A stretch of DNA of 47,846 nucleotides. It comes from Lachnospiraceae bacterium. Its GTDB lineage: Bacteria; Bacillota; Clostridia; Lachnospirales; Lachnospiraceae. The notes under the pieces were generated by a model. The model did not search any database. It was not told the origin of the DNA and worked only from the letters and a program-made list of their open reading frames with translations. Numbering within the stretch: the stretch's first letter is position 1; each line of letters opens with the position of its first letter. A program made the translations under genes and the position numbers. Location: the NCBI GenBank assembly GCA_017940415.1, contig JAGAYR010000008.1:1-47846 (forward strand), in the 5' to 3' direction. This document shows, one piece after another, positions 32,879 to 42,506 of the stretch.

Positions 32879-33829
32879 TCACTTAATTACTGATAAACTC
32901 TCTCTGTCTGCGAATATTGCAACGAAGATCAGGAAGATTATTCCCTGTATCAGCTGCATCATCTGAGTCGAAAGTCCCATCATGATAAGTCCGTTTGTAA
33001 GAACAACGTACAGAAGCGAACCGACGATGACATTTTCAAAGCGAACCTTTGCACCTCCCGAAATAGGCATGCCGCCGAGAACCAGTGCTATGAGTATCTG
33101 TGTCTCAAGCTGGCTTCCGACATTGGCGGTTGCAGATCCGTTTTTGACAATGTTTACGAATGCAGCAAGTCCGGTTATTGCACCTGACAGAACATAGATA
33201 AGGAACTTAACTCTGTCGGTTCTTACACCTGCAAATTTGGTCGCTTTCTCACCGGCACCGATGGCTTTAAGCTTGATGCCGAAGCCGGTGAATCTAAATA
33301 CTATAAAGCTTATGATAAGTACGGAAGCGGTAATTCCAAGTTTTATGGCAGTAGTGTCATAATCATATACCTTCATGTTTGCAGCTACCGGAGAATTCGA
33401 TGCCATGTATTTGATCACACCACGGAACAGGAACATGGTACATATGGTAACTATGAATGACTTGATCTTTCTTTTAACATAGAAGAATGCGTTAAATGCA
33501 CCTATCACCGCACCTGCAAGTATTCCGCCGAGTATTGCGAGGATCATGTTCTTTCCGGATAGCATGCATACGACGATGGACGCAATTCCCATGATGGATC
33601 CCTGTGAAAAGTCCAGTCCTCCCATGGTCATGATAAAGAACACTCCCGTTGCGGAGATCATAACAACGTAGATCTGATTGAGGATCAGCTTGCGGCTGTT
33701 CCACATACTTCCGTGTGTCAGGATATTAAATACGATGCACACTGTAATAAGTCCGATTATCGGGAGCGACGAACGGATCAGATTATAGACGAATTGTTTA
33801 TTAAATGCTCCTGTCTTTAAATCGTTCAT
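32879..33829 (-). CDS. Sugar ABC transporter permease, second operon
   Basis: Membrane permease of the BPD_transp_2 family, 316 residues with about eight or more helices. It shows MTMGGLDFSQGSIMGIASI (the family GGxDxSxG motif) and LIALVLGGMPISGGAKVRFE (the late GG loop). The ATG at 33829 has GGAGGGATGATC before it; two codons upstream is another ATG. It is the last gene of the operon and pairs with the permease at 35356 to form a heteromeric channel. Its substrate cannot be told. Confidence 0.87.
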   Translation of the reverse strand: MNDLKTGAFNKQFVYNLIRSSLPIIGLITVCIVFNILTHGSMWNSRKLILNQIYVVMISATGVFFIMTMGGLDFSQGSIMGIASIVVCMLSGKNMILAILGGILAGAVIGAFNAFFYVKRKIKSFIVTICTMFLFRGVIKYMASNSPVAANMKVYDYDTTAIKLGITASVLIISFIVFRFTGFGIKLKAIGAGEKATKFAGVRTDRVKFLIYVLSGAITGLAAFVNIVKNGSATANVGSQLETQILIALVLGGMPISGGAKVRFENVIVGSLLYVVLTNGLIMMGLSTQMMQLIQGIIFLIFVAIFADRESLSVIK

Positions 33830-33841
33830 GATCATCCCTCC

Positions 33842-35341
33842 TTAAACCATCTTGGCGATGAGACTGTTCTCATCCAGGCTTTCGCTACGTTTCAGCTCGC
33901 CGTTTATGGATCCGTCTTTCATGACGATGATCCTGTCGCACATTCCTATAAGTTCAGCAAGCTCTTCGGAGATCATGATGATCGACTTTCCGGATTTACG
34001 CATCTTATCCATCAGCTGATAGATATCCTGTTTTACTTTTATATCGATTCCTCTTGTGGGGCTGTCGAGAAGAAGTATGTCTGAGTCCTTACCGATCCAG
34101 CGTGCCAGAACCACCTTCTGCTTGTTTCCTCCGGACAGATTCGATACAAACTGGTCCACACCCTGCATCTTGGTAGACATCTTCTTGGCATATTCATTGG
34201 CAAAGTTTCTGAGCTTTCTGTCGCTGAGCATATGAGCTTTATTTGACAGTTTATCCAGTGAAGGAAGGCAGATATTATCCCTGATGCTCTGATTCATCAC
34301 CAGTGACTCGTTATCCCTGTCCTTGGACGTATAAGCAATGCTGTGTGAGATTGCGGTGGGTATATCATTGATCTGAGTTCCGTCAGAGAGAACGACCCTT
34401 CCGGTTCTGTCAAAAGAAGCCCCGAAGCATGCTTTTCCGATCTCATGCATTCCGGATTCGGAAAGTCCTCCGAATCCCAGAATCTCACCCTTGTGAAGTT
34501 CAAAGCTGATGTTCGAGATCAATCCCGGTACGTTGACTTCTTCTACTCTCATTACGACTTCGCTTGAAACTTCTTCATCGTAATCTGCCCTGTAATATGC
34601 TCCGGTAACTTCACGACCTACCATGAGCTTTTTAAGACCATCCTCATCGATCTCGCTGCTCTTAACTGTATCGATATATATTCCGTCTCTTAAAACGGTG
34701 ATGGTATCTGACATGGTAAGAACTTCGGGAAGGTCGTGGGAAATAAATATAACTGTATTTCCCTCTTCTCTTATTCTCTTCATATGCTTATAGAGTTCAT
34801 CACGGCCTTCTCTCGAAAGAGCTGTCGTGGTCTCATCTATGACGACTATCTTGGGGGCGAAGTATGTTGCCTTTACTATCTCAACAAGCTTTCTGTCCTC
34901 GAAGTTATAATCATCGATCATATCAGATGCTTTGATACGGTCGAATCCGTATTTTTTTAACAGCTCATTTGCCTTACGGTTCATCGCCTTGGTGTTTTTG
35001 ATTCCCATTTTGACAAACGCATTTTCATGTCCCAGGAAAATATTCTCTGCAACGGTAAGTCCGTCAAGTGTTCCGAGTTCCTGCACTATGATGGAAATTC
35101 CTTCATTGTTTGCTTCAACCTGATTGGCGGGATCAATCTCTTTTCCGTCAAGGATAAATTTGCCGTGGTCTTTATGATAGATTCCGGCCAATGAATTGGT
35201 AAGCGTGGACTTTCCCGATCCGTTCTCACCAATGAGTGCATGTATCTCGCCTTTGTTAATATTAAAAGAAACCTCATCAAGAGCTTTTGTGATACCGAAG
35301 CTCTTACTGACCTTCTTAACTTCCAAACGTATATCACTCAT
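33842..35341 (-). CDS. Sugar ABC transporter ATP-binding protein, second operon
   Basis: Double ATPase of the RbsA/MglA type, 499 residues. The first domain has Walker A GENGSGKST (about 38-46) and Walker B IVVIDETTTALS. In place of the signature LSGGQ it has NFEDRKLVEIVKA, and its Walker B Glu is followed by TT rather than PT. The second domain has the degenerate Walker A GGLSESGMHE, LSGGNKQKVVLARW and LLLDSPTRGID, in which the usual catalytic Glu is a Ser. GGGAGGAG precedes the ATG. Substitutions at both catalytic motifs are notable for this family. Confidence 0.9.
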   Translation of the reverse strand: MSDIRLEVKKVSKSFGITKALDEVSFNINKGEIHALIGENGSGKSTLTNSLAGIYHKDHGKFILDGKEIDPANQVEANNEGISIIVQELGTLDGLTVAENIFLGHENAFVKMGIKNTKAMNRKANELLKKYGFDRIKASDMIDDYNFEDRKLVEIVKATYFAPKIVVIDETTTALSREGRDELYKHMKRIREEGNTVIFISHDLPEVLTMSDTITVLRDGIYIDTVKSSEIDEDGLKKLMVGREVTGAYYRADYDEEVSSEVVMRVEEVNVPGLISNISFELHKGEILGFGGLSESGMHEIGKACFGASFDRTGRVVLSDGTQINDIPTAISHSIAYTSKDRDNESLVMNQSIRDNICLPSLDKLSNKAHMLSDRKLRNFANEYAKKMSTKMQGVDQFVSNLSGGNKQKVVLARWIGKDSDILLLDSPTRGIDIKVKQDIYQLMDKMRKSGKSIIMISEELAELIGMCDRIIVMKDGSINGELKRSESLDENSLIAKMV

Positions 35342-35355
35342 CACATTTCTCCTCC

Positions 35356-36321
35356 CTATTTAACTATCTCGCCCTTGGCAACATTTGTTGTCATCGTAAC
35401 GATTATAAGAAGAGCAAGTCCCGTGATGACGTCCTGTACTGCGGTAGGTGCACCCAGAGCTATGAAACCGAAGAAGATGATGTTGATGACAAATTCTCCG
35501 ATGATGATAGCCGGGATGGGCATTCCGTATTTCTTAAAAGCAAGACCGAAGAAACATCCCATGGTGGGGACAAAGTTTCTGCTCATTGAAGCCATGCCGG
35601 TTACCGCAACCATGGATGATCCATAGCTGATGGTAAGAACCGCCATGATGCCTAAGAATGCACCGCTGATGATAAATGCAAGAACCTTGTACAGATTTAC
35701 ATTGATACCCATATTCTTTGCAACGAATTCGTTACTTCCTATGGCGTATGTATATGTTCCGATCTTGGTGTAATTAAGGATCAGATATGCGAGGGCAAAT
35801 GCAAGAATCGCAAGTATCAGATTTCCGGGCATCTGTCCGAATGCTCTTAAGCCTGAAGGAAGAGTCTGCTCAACGCCTCCTGCTATAAAGTTGGCAACGG
35901 ATTCGTATATAAGAGCAAGACCCGTTGTTACGATCATTGAAGGAATCCGGAGTTTAACATAGAATGTTCCGTTTATCAGACCGACAAGTGCGCCTGTAGC
36001 TATGGCACCTGCAACAAGTCCGAAATATCCCAAACCGAAACGGTTCGCAAATACGCAGCCTACAATAGCGGAGAGCATGATATTGGCGCCGATCGAAAAG
36101 TCGAACATGCCCATTACCATTACGAAATAAAATCCGACGGCACCTACGGCTGCAAGAAGTGATGCCTCGAAATAACTGAGAAGATTTTTGGGAGATCCGA
36201 AATTATCCGGAGTTATGACTTTAAATATTCCCCATGATATGAGTACCAGAAGGATCAGAAGTATATACCCCTTCACCTGACCGGAAAGTTTTTTCCCCGT
36301 ACTTTCTTTTGTTTTAGACAT
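35356..36321 (-). CDS. Sugar ABC transporter permease, second operon
   Basis: BPD_transp_2 permease, 321 residues with about eight to ten helices. The family motif is seen as MVMGMFDFSIGANIMLSAI, where GGxDxS is changed to GMFDFS. The protein contains YAIGSNEFVAKNMGINVNLYK, the usual loop of this family. The ATG follows GAGGTTTATCGGT. It is separated from the binding-protein gene by a strong hairpin, and from the ATPase gene by 14 bases. Confidence 0.87.
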   Translation of the reverse strand: MSKTKESTGKKLSGQVKGYILLILLVLISWGIFKVITPDNFGSPKNLLSYFEASLLAAVGAVGFYFVMVMGMFDFSIGANIMLSAIVGCVFANRFGLGYFGLVAGAIATGALVGLINGTFYVKLRIPSMIVTTGLALIYESVANFIAGGVEQTLPSGLRAFGQMPGNLILAILAFALAYLILNYTKIGTYTYAIGSNEFVAKNMGINVNLYKVLAFIISGAFLGIMAVLTISYGSSMVAVTGMASMSRNFVPTMGCFFGLAFKKYGMPIPAIIIGEFVINIIFFGFIALGAPTAVQDVITGLALLIIVTMTTNVAKGEIVK

Positions 36322-36352
36322 ACCGATAAACCTCGTATATTTTCAGATAATA

Positions 36353-36383
36353 AGAGCCGGTACCGTACCTCGATACCGGCTCT
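36353..36383 (-). terminator. Intra-operon hairpin after the second binding-protein gene
   Basis: AGAGCCGGTA (36353-36362) and TACCGGCTCT (36374-36383) form a perfect 10-bp stem. On the minus strand it is followed by TATTATCTG, a poor T run. As in the first operon it lies between the binding-protein gene and the rest, suggesting partial termination or mRNA protection. Confidence 0.6.
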
Positions 36384-36395
36384 GAATGAACGTTA

Positions 36396-37577
36396 TTAAC
36401 TGCCGGATCGGGCCGCCGCGTCTTCTATTGACAAGGCCGCTGCTGCAGCTTTAAGTCCTTCCATGTCAAGGTTTGACATCTGAACGAGTTCTTCGGAAGT
36501 ATAAGGAAGCTGATCTACGAAGTACTTCTCATAATCCTTATAGTCTTCGGGTGATGCAACATAGAGATAAGGGAACTTGATGTCTTCGAACTTTCCGCCG
36601 AAGTCTTTGTAGTTGCCCTTGATTGCATTGTAAACTGCCATGAATGCGAAGAGAGGATCGCAGTAATGTCCGCCGGATTCTCCTGCCATTGATCCGTTGG
36701 CAAGTCTTTCGCCAAGGTCAGGGAGGAAGTCGGTAGAAACGATGTCAATCTGATCGGTCTTTCCTGCTCTTTCAACTGCTGCGATAGCGCCCTGGAGAGG
36801 ATCTCCGCCGCCGCCTGCAGGGATAAGTGCATCGAGATCGGGATTTGCGCTCATGAGCGCTTCAGCTGCCTTGGAACCGCCTTCCGAAGAAGTTCCTGCA
36901 TACTGAGGCTCGGAAAGAACTGCCTGATCATCAGGATGAGCTGCATTCCATTTTTCAACGCCTGCCTTGTATCCTTCCCATCTTCCGAGCCAGGTAGCAT
37001 CGCCCTGCTCCCATCCGATGAGACCGATGTTTCTGTCGCCTCTTTCAAGGAGGATCTGAACAAGCTTCTCGCCGTTCTCAGGCTCGTTCTCATGAACAGC
37101 ACCTACGTAATATGCGGAATCAAGTGCCGCCTGATAAATGTCTGCGCTGTTTTCCTGAGAGATGATACGGAAGAACTGAGCAAGATAAACCTGATTGTCA
37201 TTACAGGTCTTGATTGCTGAAGCCATCTCCGTATCGGATGAATTACAAATGATGATTCCCTGGCATCCTGCCGCACAGAGCTGCTCAACGGATGCAGTAA
37301 CCTTCTCGGAAACGTGTCCCTGGTCAACGTACATAACCTCAACTCCGAGTGCCTCTGCAGCTTCGTCAAGTATCAGTTTGCACTGTGAACCGAGAACGTC
37401 TGTGGAACTCCATATGGATACACCGATCTTGATAGTATCAGATGATGAATTAGCTGTTGTCTGCGTATTTGAAGCGGGTGCGGATGATGTATTTCCCGTT
37501 GCTGCATTTCCGCAACCTGCAAGTGTCGATCCAAGCATAAGCAAGCTGAGAGCGATACTTACCAGTCTCTTTTTCAT
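36396..37577 (-). CDS. Sugar-binding lipoprotein of the second ABC importer
   Basis: Extracellular binding protein of the Periplasmic_binding_4 type, 393 residues. The lipoprotein signal ends STLAGC, followed by an Ala/Asn/Ser/Thr linker. The mature chain starts TIKIGVSIWSSTDVLG and contains GCQGIIICNSSDTEMAS, DRNIGLIGWEQGDATWLG and DALIPAGGGGDPLQGAI. Longer than the first operon's binding protein, with a different C-terminus, so a different substrate is likely. The start is the ATG at 37577, nine bases after AGGAGGT; the ATG at 37586 touches that site. Confidence 0.86.
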   Translation of the reverse strand: MKKRLVSIALSLLMLGSTLAGCGNAATGNTSSAPASNTQTTANSSSDTIKIGVSIWSSTDVLGSQCKLILDEAAEALGVEVMYVDQGHVSEKVTASVEQLCAAGCQGIIICNSSDTEMASAIKTCNDNQVYLAQFFRIISQENSADIYQAALDSAYYVGAVHENEPENGEKLVQILLERGDRNIGLIGWEQGDATWLGRWEGYKAGVEKWNAAHPDDQAVLSEPQYAGTSSEGGSKAAEALMSANPDLDALIPAGGGGDPLQGAIAAVERAGKTDQIDIVSTDFLPDLGERLANGSMAGESGGHYCDPLFAFMAVYNAIKGNYKDFGGKFEDIKFPYLYVASPEDYKDYEKYFVDQLPYTSEELVQMSNLDMEGLKAAAAALSIEDAAARSGS

Positions 37578-37673
37578 AAACGCCATACCTCCTAAAATCT
37601 ATGAAAACCTACACATTTTGTTTTGAGTACTCCCGGTGTCTTCATGGTATAGCCTTATGCACAAAAGATACAT

Positions 37674-37702
37674 GTAAATATTTCGCCGTTTTGGTAATAT
37701 TT
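37674..37702. promoter_or_regulatory. Direct repeat upstream of the binding-protein gene
   Basis: GTAAATATTT (37674-37683) and GTAATATTT (37694-37702) stand 20 bases apart, about two helical turns, in the gap before the second binding-protein gene. Half-sites of AraC-type regulators are often so spaced, and the regulator gene is next door. AT-richness makes chance possible. Confidence 0.25.
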
Positions 37703-37706
37703 TCAC

Positions 37707-38429
37707 TCATATCTCTTTTCTGTACTTGCTGGGTGATATTCCTTCTACCTTCTTGAAAACTTTCGTGAAGTAAAAGTAATCATTGTATCCTACTATCTCC
37801 GCTATTTCCTGTATCGAAAGGCTTTCATCCCTGAGCAGTTCCTTTGCTCTCTGAATGCGGAGTGATGCAATGTAATCCGAGAAATTAAGCTGCAGATGCT
37901 CTTTGATCATCTCGCTTAATCTCGCCATGCTGATGTTGTATTTTGCCGCAAGGGATGTGAGTGAGATATCCTCCATGTAATGCTCGCGGATATCGGATAC
38001 AACATTGTCTATTGTTTTGTCATATGTGGGAGAATGCTTTACTTCTTCCTCGGTTTCTCCGCGCTCTTTGAGGATTGCAGTCAGCACTCTCGTAAGATCT
38101 TCTTCTTTGATGGGCTTTAACAGATAATCGAAAGCGTGATGCTGCACGGCTTCCTTGGCATATGAAAACTCGGCAAAGCCTGTTATGATAACAACCTTTG
38201 ATTCGGGGGATATCTCAGGAATTGTCTGAAGAAGATCAAGTCCGGAAAGCCCGGGCATTCTTATATCAGTGAAGATAACATCGGGCTTGAAAGAAGCAAT
38301 TTCTTCTTTTGCAACAAGACCGTTATTTGCGGTACCTATAACCTCCGTGTCGATACCCGTTTTTTCCAGAAGTTTTTTCAGACCTAATGTGATCCACACT
38401 TCATCGTCTGCTATATATACACTTAACAT
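37707..38429 (-). CDS. AraC-type response regulator, second operon
   Basis: 240 residues, much shorter than the other regulator. The receiver domain is MLSVYIADDEVWITLGLKK, with the phospho-Asp in KPDVIFTDIRMP and Lys in YLLKPIKEED. The AraC helix-turn-helix pair (about 140-240) is joined by a short linker and includes LTSLAAKYNISMARLSEMI and EIVGYNDYFYFTKVFKKVEG. It lies 19 bases after the kinase gene and 130 bases before the binding-protein gene, whose promoter it probably activates (inferred). Confidence 0.9.
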   Translation of the reverse strand: MLSVYIADDEVWITLGLKKLLEKTGIDTEVIGTANNGLVAKEEIASFKPDVIFTDIRMPGLSGLDLLQTIPEISPESKVVIITGFAEFSYAKEAVQHHAFDYLLKPIKEEDLTRVLTAILKERGETEEEVKHSPTYDKTIDNVVSDIREHYMEDISLTSLAAKYNISMARLSEMIKEHLQLNFSDYIASLRIQRAKELLRDESLSIQEIAEIVGYNDYFYFTKVFKKVEGISPSKYRKEI

Positions 38430-38448
38430 ACCCCTACACCCCGTAAAA

Positions 38449-40134
38449 CTATGATTCTCTTATATGATCCGGCACCTCTATATTGATGGTGGTACCTTTT
38501 CCCACAATACTGCTTACTTCAAAAGTATATTCATCCCCGTAGAATAATCGCAGTCTCTGTATGATATTCGGAAGACCTATTCCGCCTTTTTCATGCGGCG
38601 CATTTATCAGCTCTTTAAGATTATTCAGAGCTTCTTCATCCATTCCGCATCCGTCATCTGTGATGGTGATGGCAAGTTTGTCACCTCTGCCCTCGATCCT
38701 GACATCAACCAATCCGTTATCCATCTTACTTTCAAGTCCGTGGAATACGGAGTTTTCAACAAGCGGCTGCAGGAAAAATCTTATAAGCGGTTTATCGAGA
38801 ACCGAGCTTTCCACGCTTGTCTCTATGGTGATCTTCCCCATGAATCTGAACTCTATGATCCTGGCATATTTCTCGATATAGGATACTTCATCTCTTACTG
38901 TAACTATATTACTTGCTTTAACCGCATATCTGAAGATGTCGGACAGTGCCATGGCCATCTCGGCGATGTTGTCCTGATCGTTTATCAGTGCCATATCTCT
39001 CATGCACGAAAAGGTGTTGTAGAGAAAGTGAGGATTGATCTGATTGCGGTATGCAAGTATCTCCATCTTCTGCTGAGTAAGCTTTGTCTCATACAGACGG
39101 ATCTTTCCTTCTTTTATCTCCTCGATCATTCGCTGGTTTTCATCAAGCATATGATTGAGGCTTTCCGCCACGGTTCCGATTTCATCGGTTCTTTTAAGCT
39201 TAAGTCTTCTGTCCGGATTATCTATGGATTCATCAATAAATCTGTCTATTTCATGTATGGGTTTTGCCATATGGAAATATGAGAAGAATATGATGATCGC
39301 CAGGAAGAACGAAGTCAGCACTGCCGCCATGGTGATCATACTTCGTATAGTACTGCTTCCGGATGCATTACCGGAAACCGACACCGCAACAGCTATCCTT
39401 ATTCCGTTTTGCCAGTTACCCTCACGGTATATATAATCATCATCCGTCTTAAGATCACTCATGGTCAGATCTGCGGGAACTTTGCCAAATGAATGATATG
39501 ACAGATCCAGTTTGTTGGAATCGCTGAGAAGTATCGCCGCATTATTTTCATTCATGATATTATGCAGAGTTCCTTCTATGCTCCAAGGTTCAAGTATAAG
39601 CACGCACATTCCCAGCTGAGTTACATTTGTTCCGCTTCCGCTGTATATAGGATAATAAAAGCCATAGTAATAATTTCTGTCTCCCTGATAATACCAGTCG
39701 GCATTCATGTCGGCTTCTTTTCTCAGATAGAGATTCTTCTCCGTAAGTTCAAGTGGCTTGCCCAGTGATATGAGTACGTTCATATCGTTATCGTAAATGA
39801 TTGCGGAGACTATCTCTTTGTTGCCCTGTGCGATCTGCGTATAGTAGGAGGAAATCCTTGCTTCTCCCGCATCGCTTTCAACCATATCAGCTTCATCAGT
39901 AATCATGAAACGGCAAAGTGATTCTGCATTATATCTGAGATTTTCTTCATAAAAACTCAGTGCATCATCAGCCTGACGAAGAAGGCTGTCTGCAAGAGTC
40001 TTTGCATAGTTAAGGGTTGTATCTTTGACATATACATAAGATGTATAGAGTGTTGCTGTAAGAACGGCAAGAACTGCAAGCACAATACAGGTAAGCTGAA
40101 GTAACAGGCTGTTTCGAATCTTCTGTATTACCAC
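38449..40134 (-). CDS. Sensor histidine kinase, second operon
   Basis: YesM-type kinase, 561 residues: membrane helix at about 10-32, a large outside sensor region of about 230 residues that looks like a Cache domain, a second helix at about 265-290, then HAMP. The kinase domain has phospho-His motif AYRNQINPHFLYNTFSCMRD, N box FFLQPLVENSVFHG, DDGCGM and GGIGLPNI. Start codon GTG at 40134, with GAGGTG four to five bases before. A consensus promoter lies just upstream, so it opens the operon. There is no separate binding-protein sensor here, unlike the first system. Confidence 0.9.
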   Translation of the reverse strand: MVIQKIRNSLLLQLTCIVLAVLAVLTATLYTSYVYVKDTTLNYAKTLADSLLRQADDALSFYEENLRYNAESLCRFMITDEADMVESDAGEARISSYYTQIAQGNKEIVSAIIYDNDMNVLISLGKPLELTEKNLYLRKEADMNADWYYQGDRNYYYGFYYPIYSGSGTNVTQLGMCVLILEPWSIEGTLHNIMNENNAAILLSDSNKLDLSYHSFGKVPADLTMSDLKTDDDYIYREGNWQNGIRIAVAVSVSGNASGSSTIRSMITMAAVLTSFFLAIIIFFSYFHMAKPIHEIDRFIDESIDNPDRRLKLKRTDEIGTVAESLNHMLDENQRMIEEIKEGKIRLYETKLTQQKMEILAYRNQINPHFLYNTFSCMRDMALINDQDNIAEMAMALSDIFRYAVKASNIVTVRDEVSYIEKYARIIEFRFMGKITIETSVESSVLDKPLIRFFLQPLVENSVFHGLESKMDNGLVDVRIEGRGDKLAITITDDGCGMDEEALNNLKELINAPHEKGGIGLPNIIQRLRLFYGDEYTFEVSSIVGKGTTINIEVPDHIRES

Positions 40135-40173
40135 TGTGCACCTCTTCCGGTTTGCGAATCTGAAATCCCCCTT

Positions 40174-40202
40174 ATTGTAGACAAGGGTTTTTATACTGTC
40201 AA
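40174..40202 (-). promoter_or_regulatory. Promoter of the second two-component/ABC operon
   Basis: On the minus strand TTGACA (rc of 40197-40202), exactly 17 bases, TACAAT (rc of 40174-40179), 40 bases before the kinase start codon. Close to the consensus, so basal expression of the kinase and regulator is expected without activation. Confidence 0.8.
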
Positions 40203-40210
40203 TTCATAGC

Positions 40211-40244
40211 AAAATAAAAAGCGGATCTCCTTACGAAGATCCGC
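40211..40244 (-). terminator. Terminator of nrdD
   Basis: On the minus strand GCGGATCT and AGATCCGC (arms 40237-40244 and 40221-40228) form an 8-bp stem followed by TTTTTATTTT. It lies 45 bases after the nrdD stop. Confidence 0.85.
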
Positions 40245-40288
40245 CTGAAAATTTATAAGGGATATTATCTTATCGAAGACTTCGATAA

Positions 40289-42460
40289 TTACAGATGAAG
40301 AACTCTTTCTTTGATCTCCTGAGTTCTGCCCTGATTCCAGAACTGTGTTCCGATGTATCCGCAGGTTCTGCGTGCTACGTTCATCTTGTTCTGATCGCGG
40401 TTTCCGCAGTTGGGGCATTCCCAGATGAGCTTTCCGTCTTTATCGTTAACGATCTTGATCTCACCGTTATATCCGCATACCTGGCAGTAATCGCTCTTGG
40501 TATTAAGCTCTGCGTACATGATGTTCTCGTAGATGTACTGCATTACGGAAATAACCGCATCGATGTTGTCCTGAAGGTTGGGCACCTCAACGTAGCTGAT
40601 AGCTCCGCCGGGTGAAAGTGCCTGGAACTGTGATTCGAACTTAAGCTTCTCGAATGCATCAATCTTCTCGGTAACATGTACGTGATAGGAGTTGGTGATG
40701 TAGCTCTTATCGGTAACACCGGGAATGATTCCGAAACGCTTCTGGAGACATTTCGAGAACTTGTAGGTGGTGGACTCGAGAGGAGTTCCGTAAAGTGAGA
40801 ATGCGATATTTGATTCGCCTCTCCACTTCTTACATGCATCGTTTAATTTCTGCATTACCTCGAGTGCGAAAGGAGTTGCGGTGGGATCGGTATGTGACTT
40901 GCCTGTCATATATCTGGTACACTCGCAAAGTCCCGCATATCCGAGGGAAATTGTTGAATATCCGTCGTAAAGAAGTTTGTCTATCTTCTCACCCTTCTGC
41001 AGTCTTGCAAGTGCGCCGTACTGCCAGAGGATGGGAGCAACATCGGAAAGAGTCCCCTTGAGTCTGTTATGTCTTGCCATAAGTGCTCTGTGGCAAAGCT
41101 CCAGTCTCTCTTCGAAGATGTTCCAGAACTTGTCCATGTCTCCGCCTGATGAGCAAGCGATATCAACAAGGTTAAGAGTTACAACACCCTGATTGAATCT
41201 TCCGTAGAACTTAGGACTTCCGTCAACATTCTGAACACCGGGCTCGTAGGTAAGGAAGCTTCTGCAACCCATGCAGGTATATACGTTGCCGCCCTTGAGT
41301 TCCTTCATAACCTTTGCAGAGATATAATCGGGAACCATGCGCTTTACGGTACATCTTGCGGCAAGCTCGGTCAGGTAATAATATTTGCTGCCCTTGGTAA
41401 TGTTGTCTTCATCAAGAACATAGATAAGCTTAGGGAATGCGGGAGTGATGTAAACACCCTTCTCGTTCTTAACGCCCTTGATACGCTGCTTGAGCATTTC
41501 CTCAATAACAATCGCAAGGTCATCCCTGGTCTGTCCTTCGGGAACTTCGTCAAGATACATAAATACGGTAATGAAAGGAGCCTGACCGTTTGTGGTCATA
41601 AGGGTGATGACCTGATACTGGATGGTCTGTACACCTGCCTTGATCTCGTCAAGAACTCTCATCTCCGCAACCTTATTGATCTCTTCCTCGGTTACGTTGA
41701 TTCCGGCATCTTCCATTTCCTGCTTTACGGTTGCTCTGAATTTCTCACGGCTGATCTGTACGAAAGGAGCCAGGTGAGAAAGAGAAATGCTCTGTCCGCC
41801 GTACTGTGATGATGCGATCTGAGCGATTGCCTGAGTAGCTACATTACAAGCGGTGGAGAAAGAATGAGGCTTCTCGATCATGGTCTCGCTGATGACGGTA
41901 CCGTTCTGGAGCATGTCCTGAAGGTTTACGAGACAGCAGTTGTGCATGTGCTGCGCAAAATAATCCGCATCGTGGAAATGAATGAGGCCTGCTTCGTGAG
42001 CTGCTACAATATCTTCATCAAGAAGAAATCTCTTGGTGATATCCTTACTTACCTCACCTGCCATATAGTCACGCTGAACGCTGTTGACGGTGGGATTCTT
42101 ATTGGAATTCTCCTGCTTAACCTCTTCGTTGTTGCACTCGATGAGGGACAGGATCTGCTCGTCGGTAGAATTGGACTTACGTACGAGCTGTCTCTTGTAT
42201 CTGTATGTAATATAAGAGCGGGCTACCGCAAAAGCCCTCTGATTCATGATCTCGTTCTCTACCATATCCTGGATTTCCTCGACGGAAAGAGATCTGGGAA
42301 TCCTGGAACACTGGGTAAGCATATTATCTGAAATGACCTCCATCTGCTTGTCGGTCATTCTCTCAGTCTCGATTACGCTTTCATTTGCCTTTCTGACTGC
42401 GGCGGCGATTTTCTCTATGTCAAAAGGCACCTCTGTTCCGCTTCTCTTAATGATTTTCAT
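40289..42460 (-). CDS. nrdD: Anaerobic ribonucleoside-triphosphate reductase (class III)
   Basis: Glycyl-radical enzyme that makes dNTPs without oxygen, 723 residues, full length. An ATP-cone (about 1-95) begins MKIIKRSGTEVPFDIEKIA. The catalytic barrel includes HMHNCCLVNLQDML, then CTVKRMVPDYISAK and YTCMGCRSFLT. The zinc site is YCQVCGYNGE with WECPNCGNRD, and the radical Gly lies in RTCGYIGTQFWNQGR near the C-terminus. GGGGAG precedes the ATG. The activase gene nrdG is not next to it nor elsewhere in the window, although it often follows nrdD. Promoter and NrdR-like boxes lie upstream. Confidence 0.95.
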   Translation of the reverse strand: MKIIKRSGTEVPFDIEKIAAAVRKANESVIETERMTDKQMEVISDNMLTQCSRIPRSLSVEEIQDMVENEIMNQRAFAVARSYITYRYKRQLVRKSNSTDEQILSLIECNNEEVKQENSNKNPTVNSVQRDYMAGEVSKDITKRFLLDEDIVAAHEAGLIHFHDADYFAQHMHNCCLVNLQDMLQNGTVISETMIEKPHSFSTACNVATQAIAQIASSQYGGQSISLSHLAPFVQISREKFRATVKQEMEDAGINVTEEEINKVAEMRVLDEIKAGVQTIQYQVITLMTTNGQAPFITVFMYLDEVPEGQTRDDLAIVIEEMLKQRIKGVKNEKGVYITPAFPKLIYVLDEDNITKGSKYYYLTELAARCTVKRMVPDYISAKVMKELKGGNVYTCMGCRSFLTYEPGVQNVDGSPKFYGRFNQGVVTLNLVDIACSSGGDMDKFWNIFEERLELCHRALMARHNRLKGTLSDVAPILWQYGALARLQKGEKIDKLLYDGYSTISLGYAGLCECTRYMTGKSHTDPTATPFALEVMQKLNDACKKWRGESNIAFSLYGTPLESTTYKFSKCLQKRFGIIPGVTDKSYITNSYHVHVTEKIDAFEKLKFESQFQALSPGGAISYVEVPNLQDNIDAVISVMQYIYENIMYAELNTKSDYCQVCGYNGEIKIVNDKDGKLIWECPNCGNRDQNKMNVARRTCGYIGTQFWNQGRTQEIKERVLHL

Positions 42461-42506
42461 GTAAACTCCCCTGATTTGAACGTTTTTTTATATTTTTAGG
42501 CCGAAA

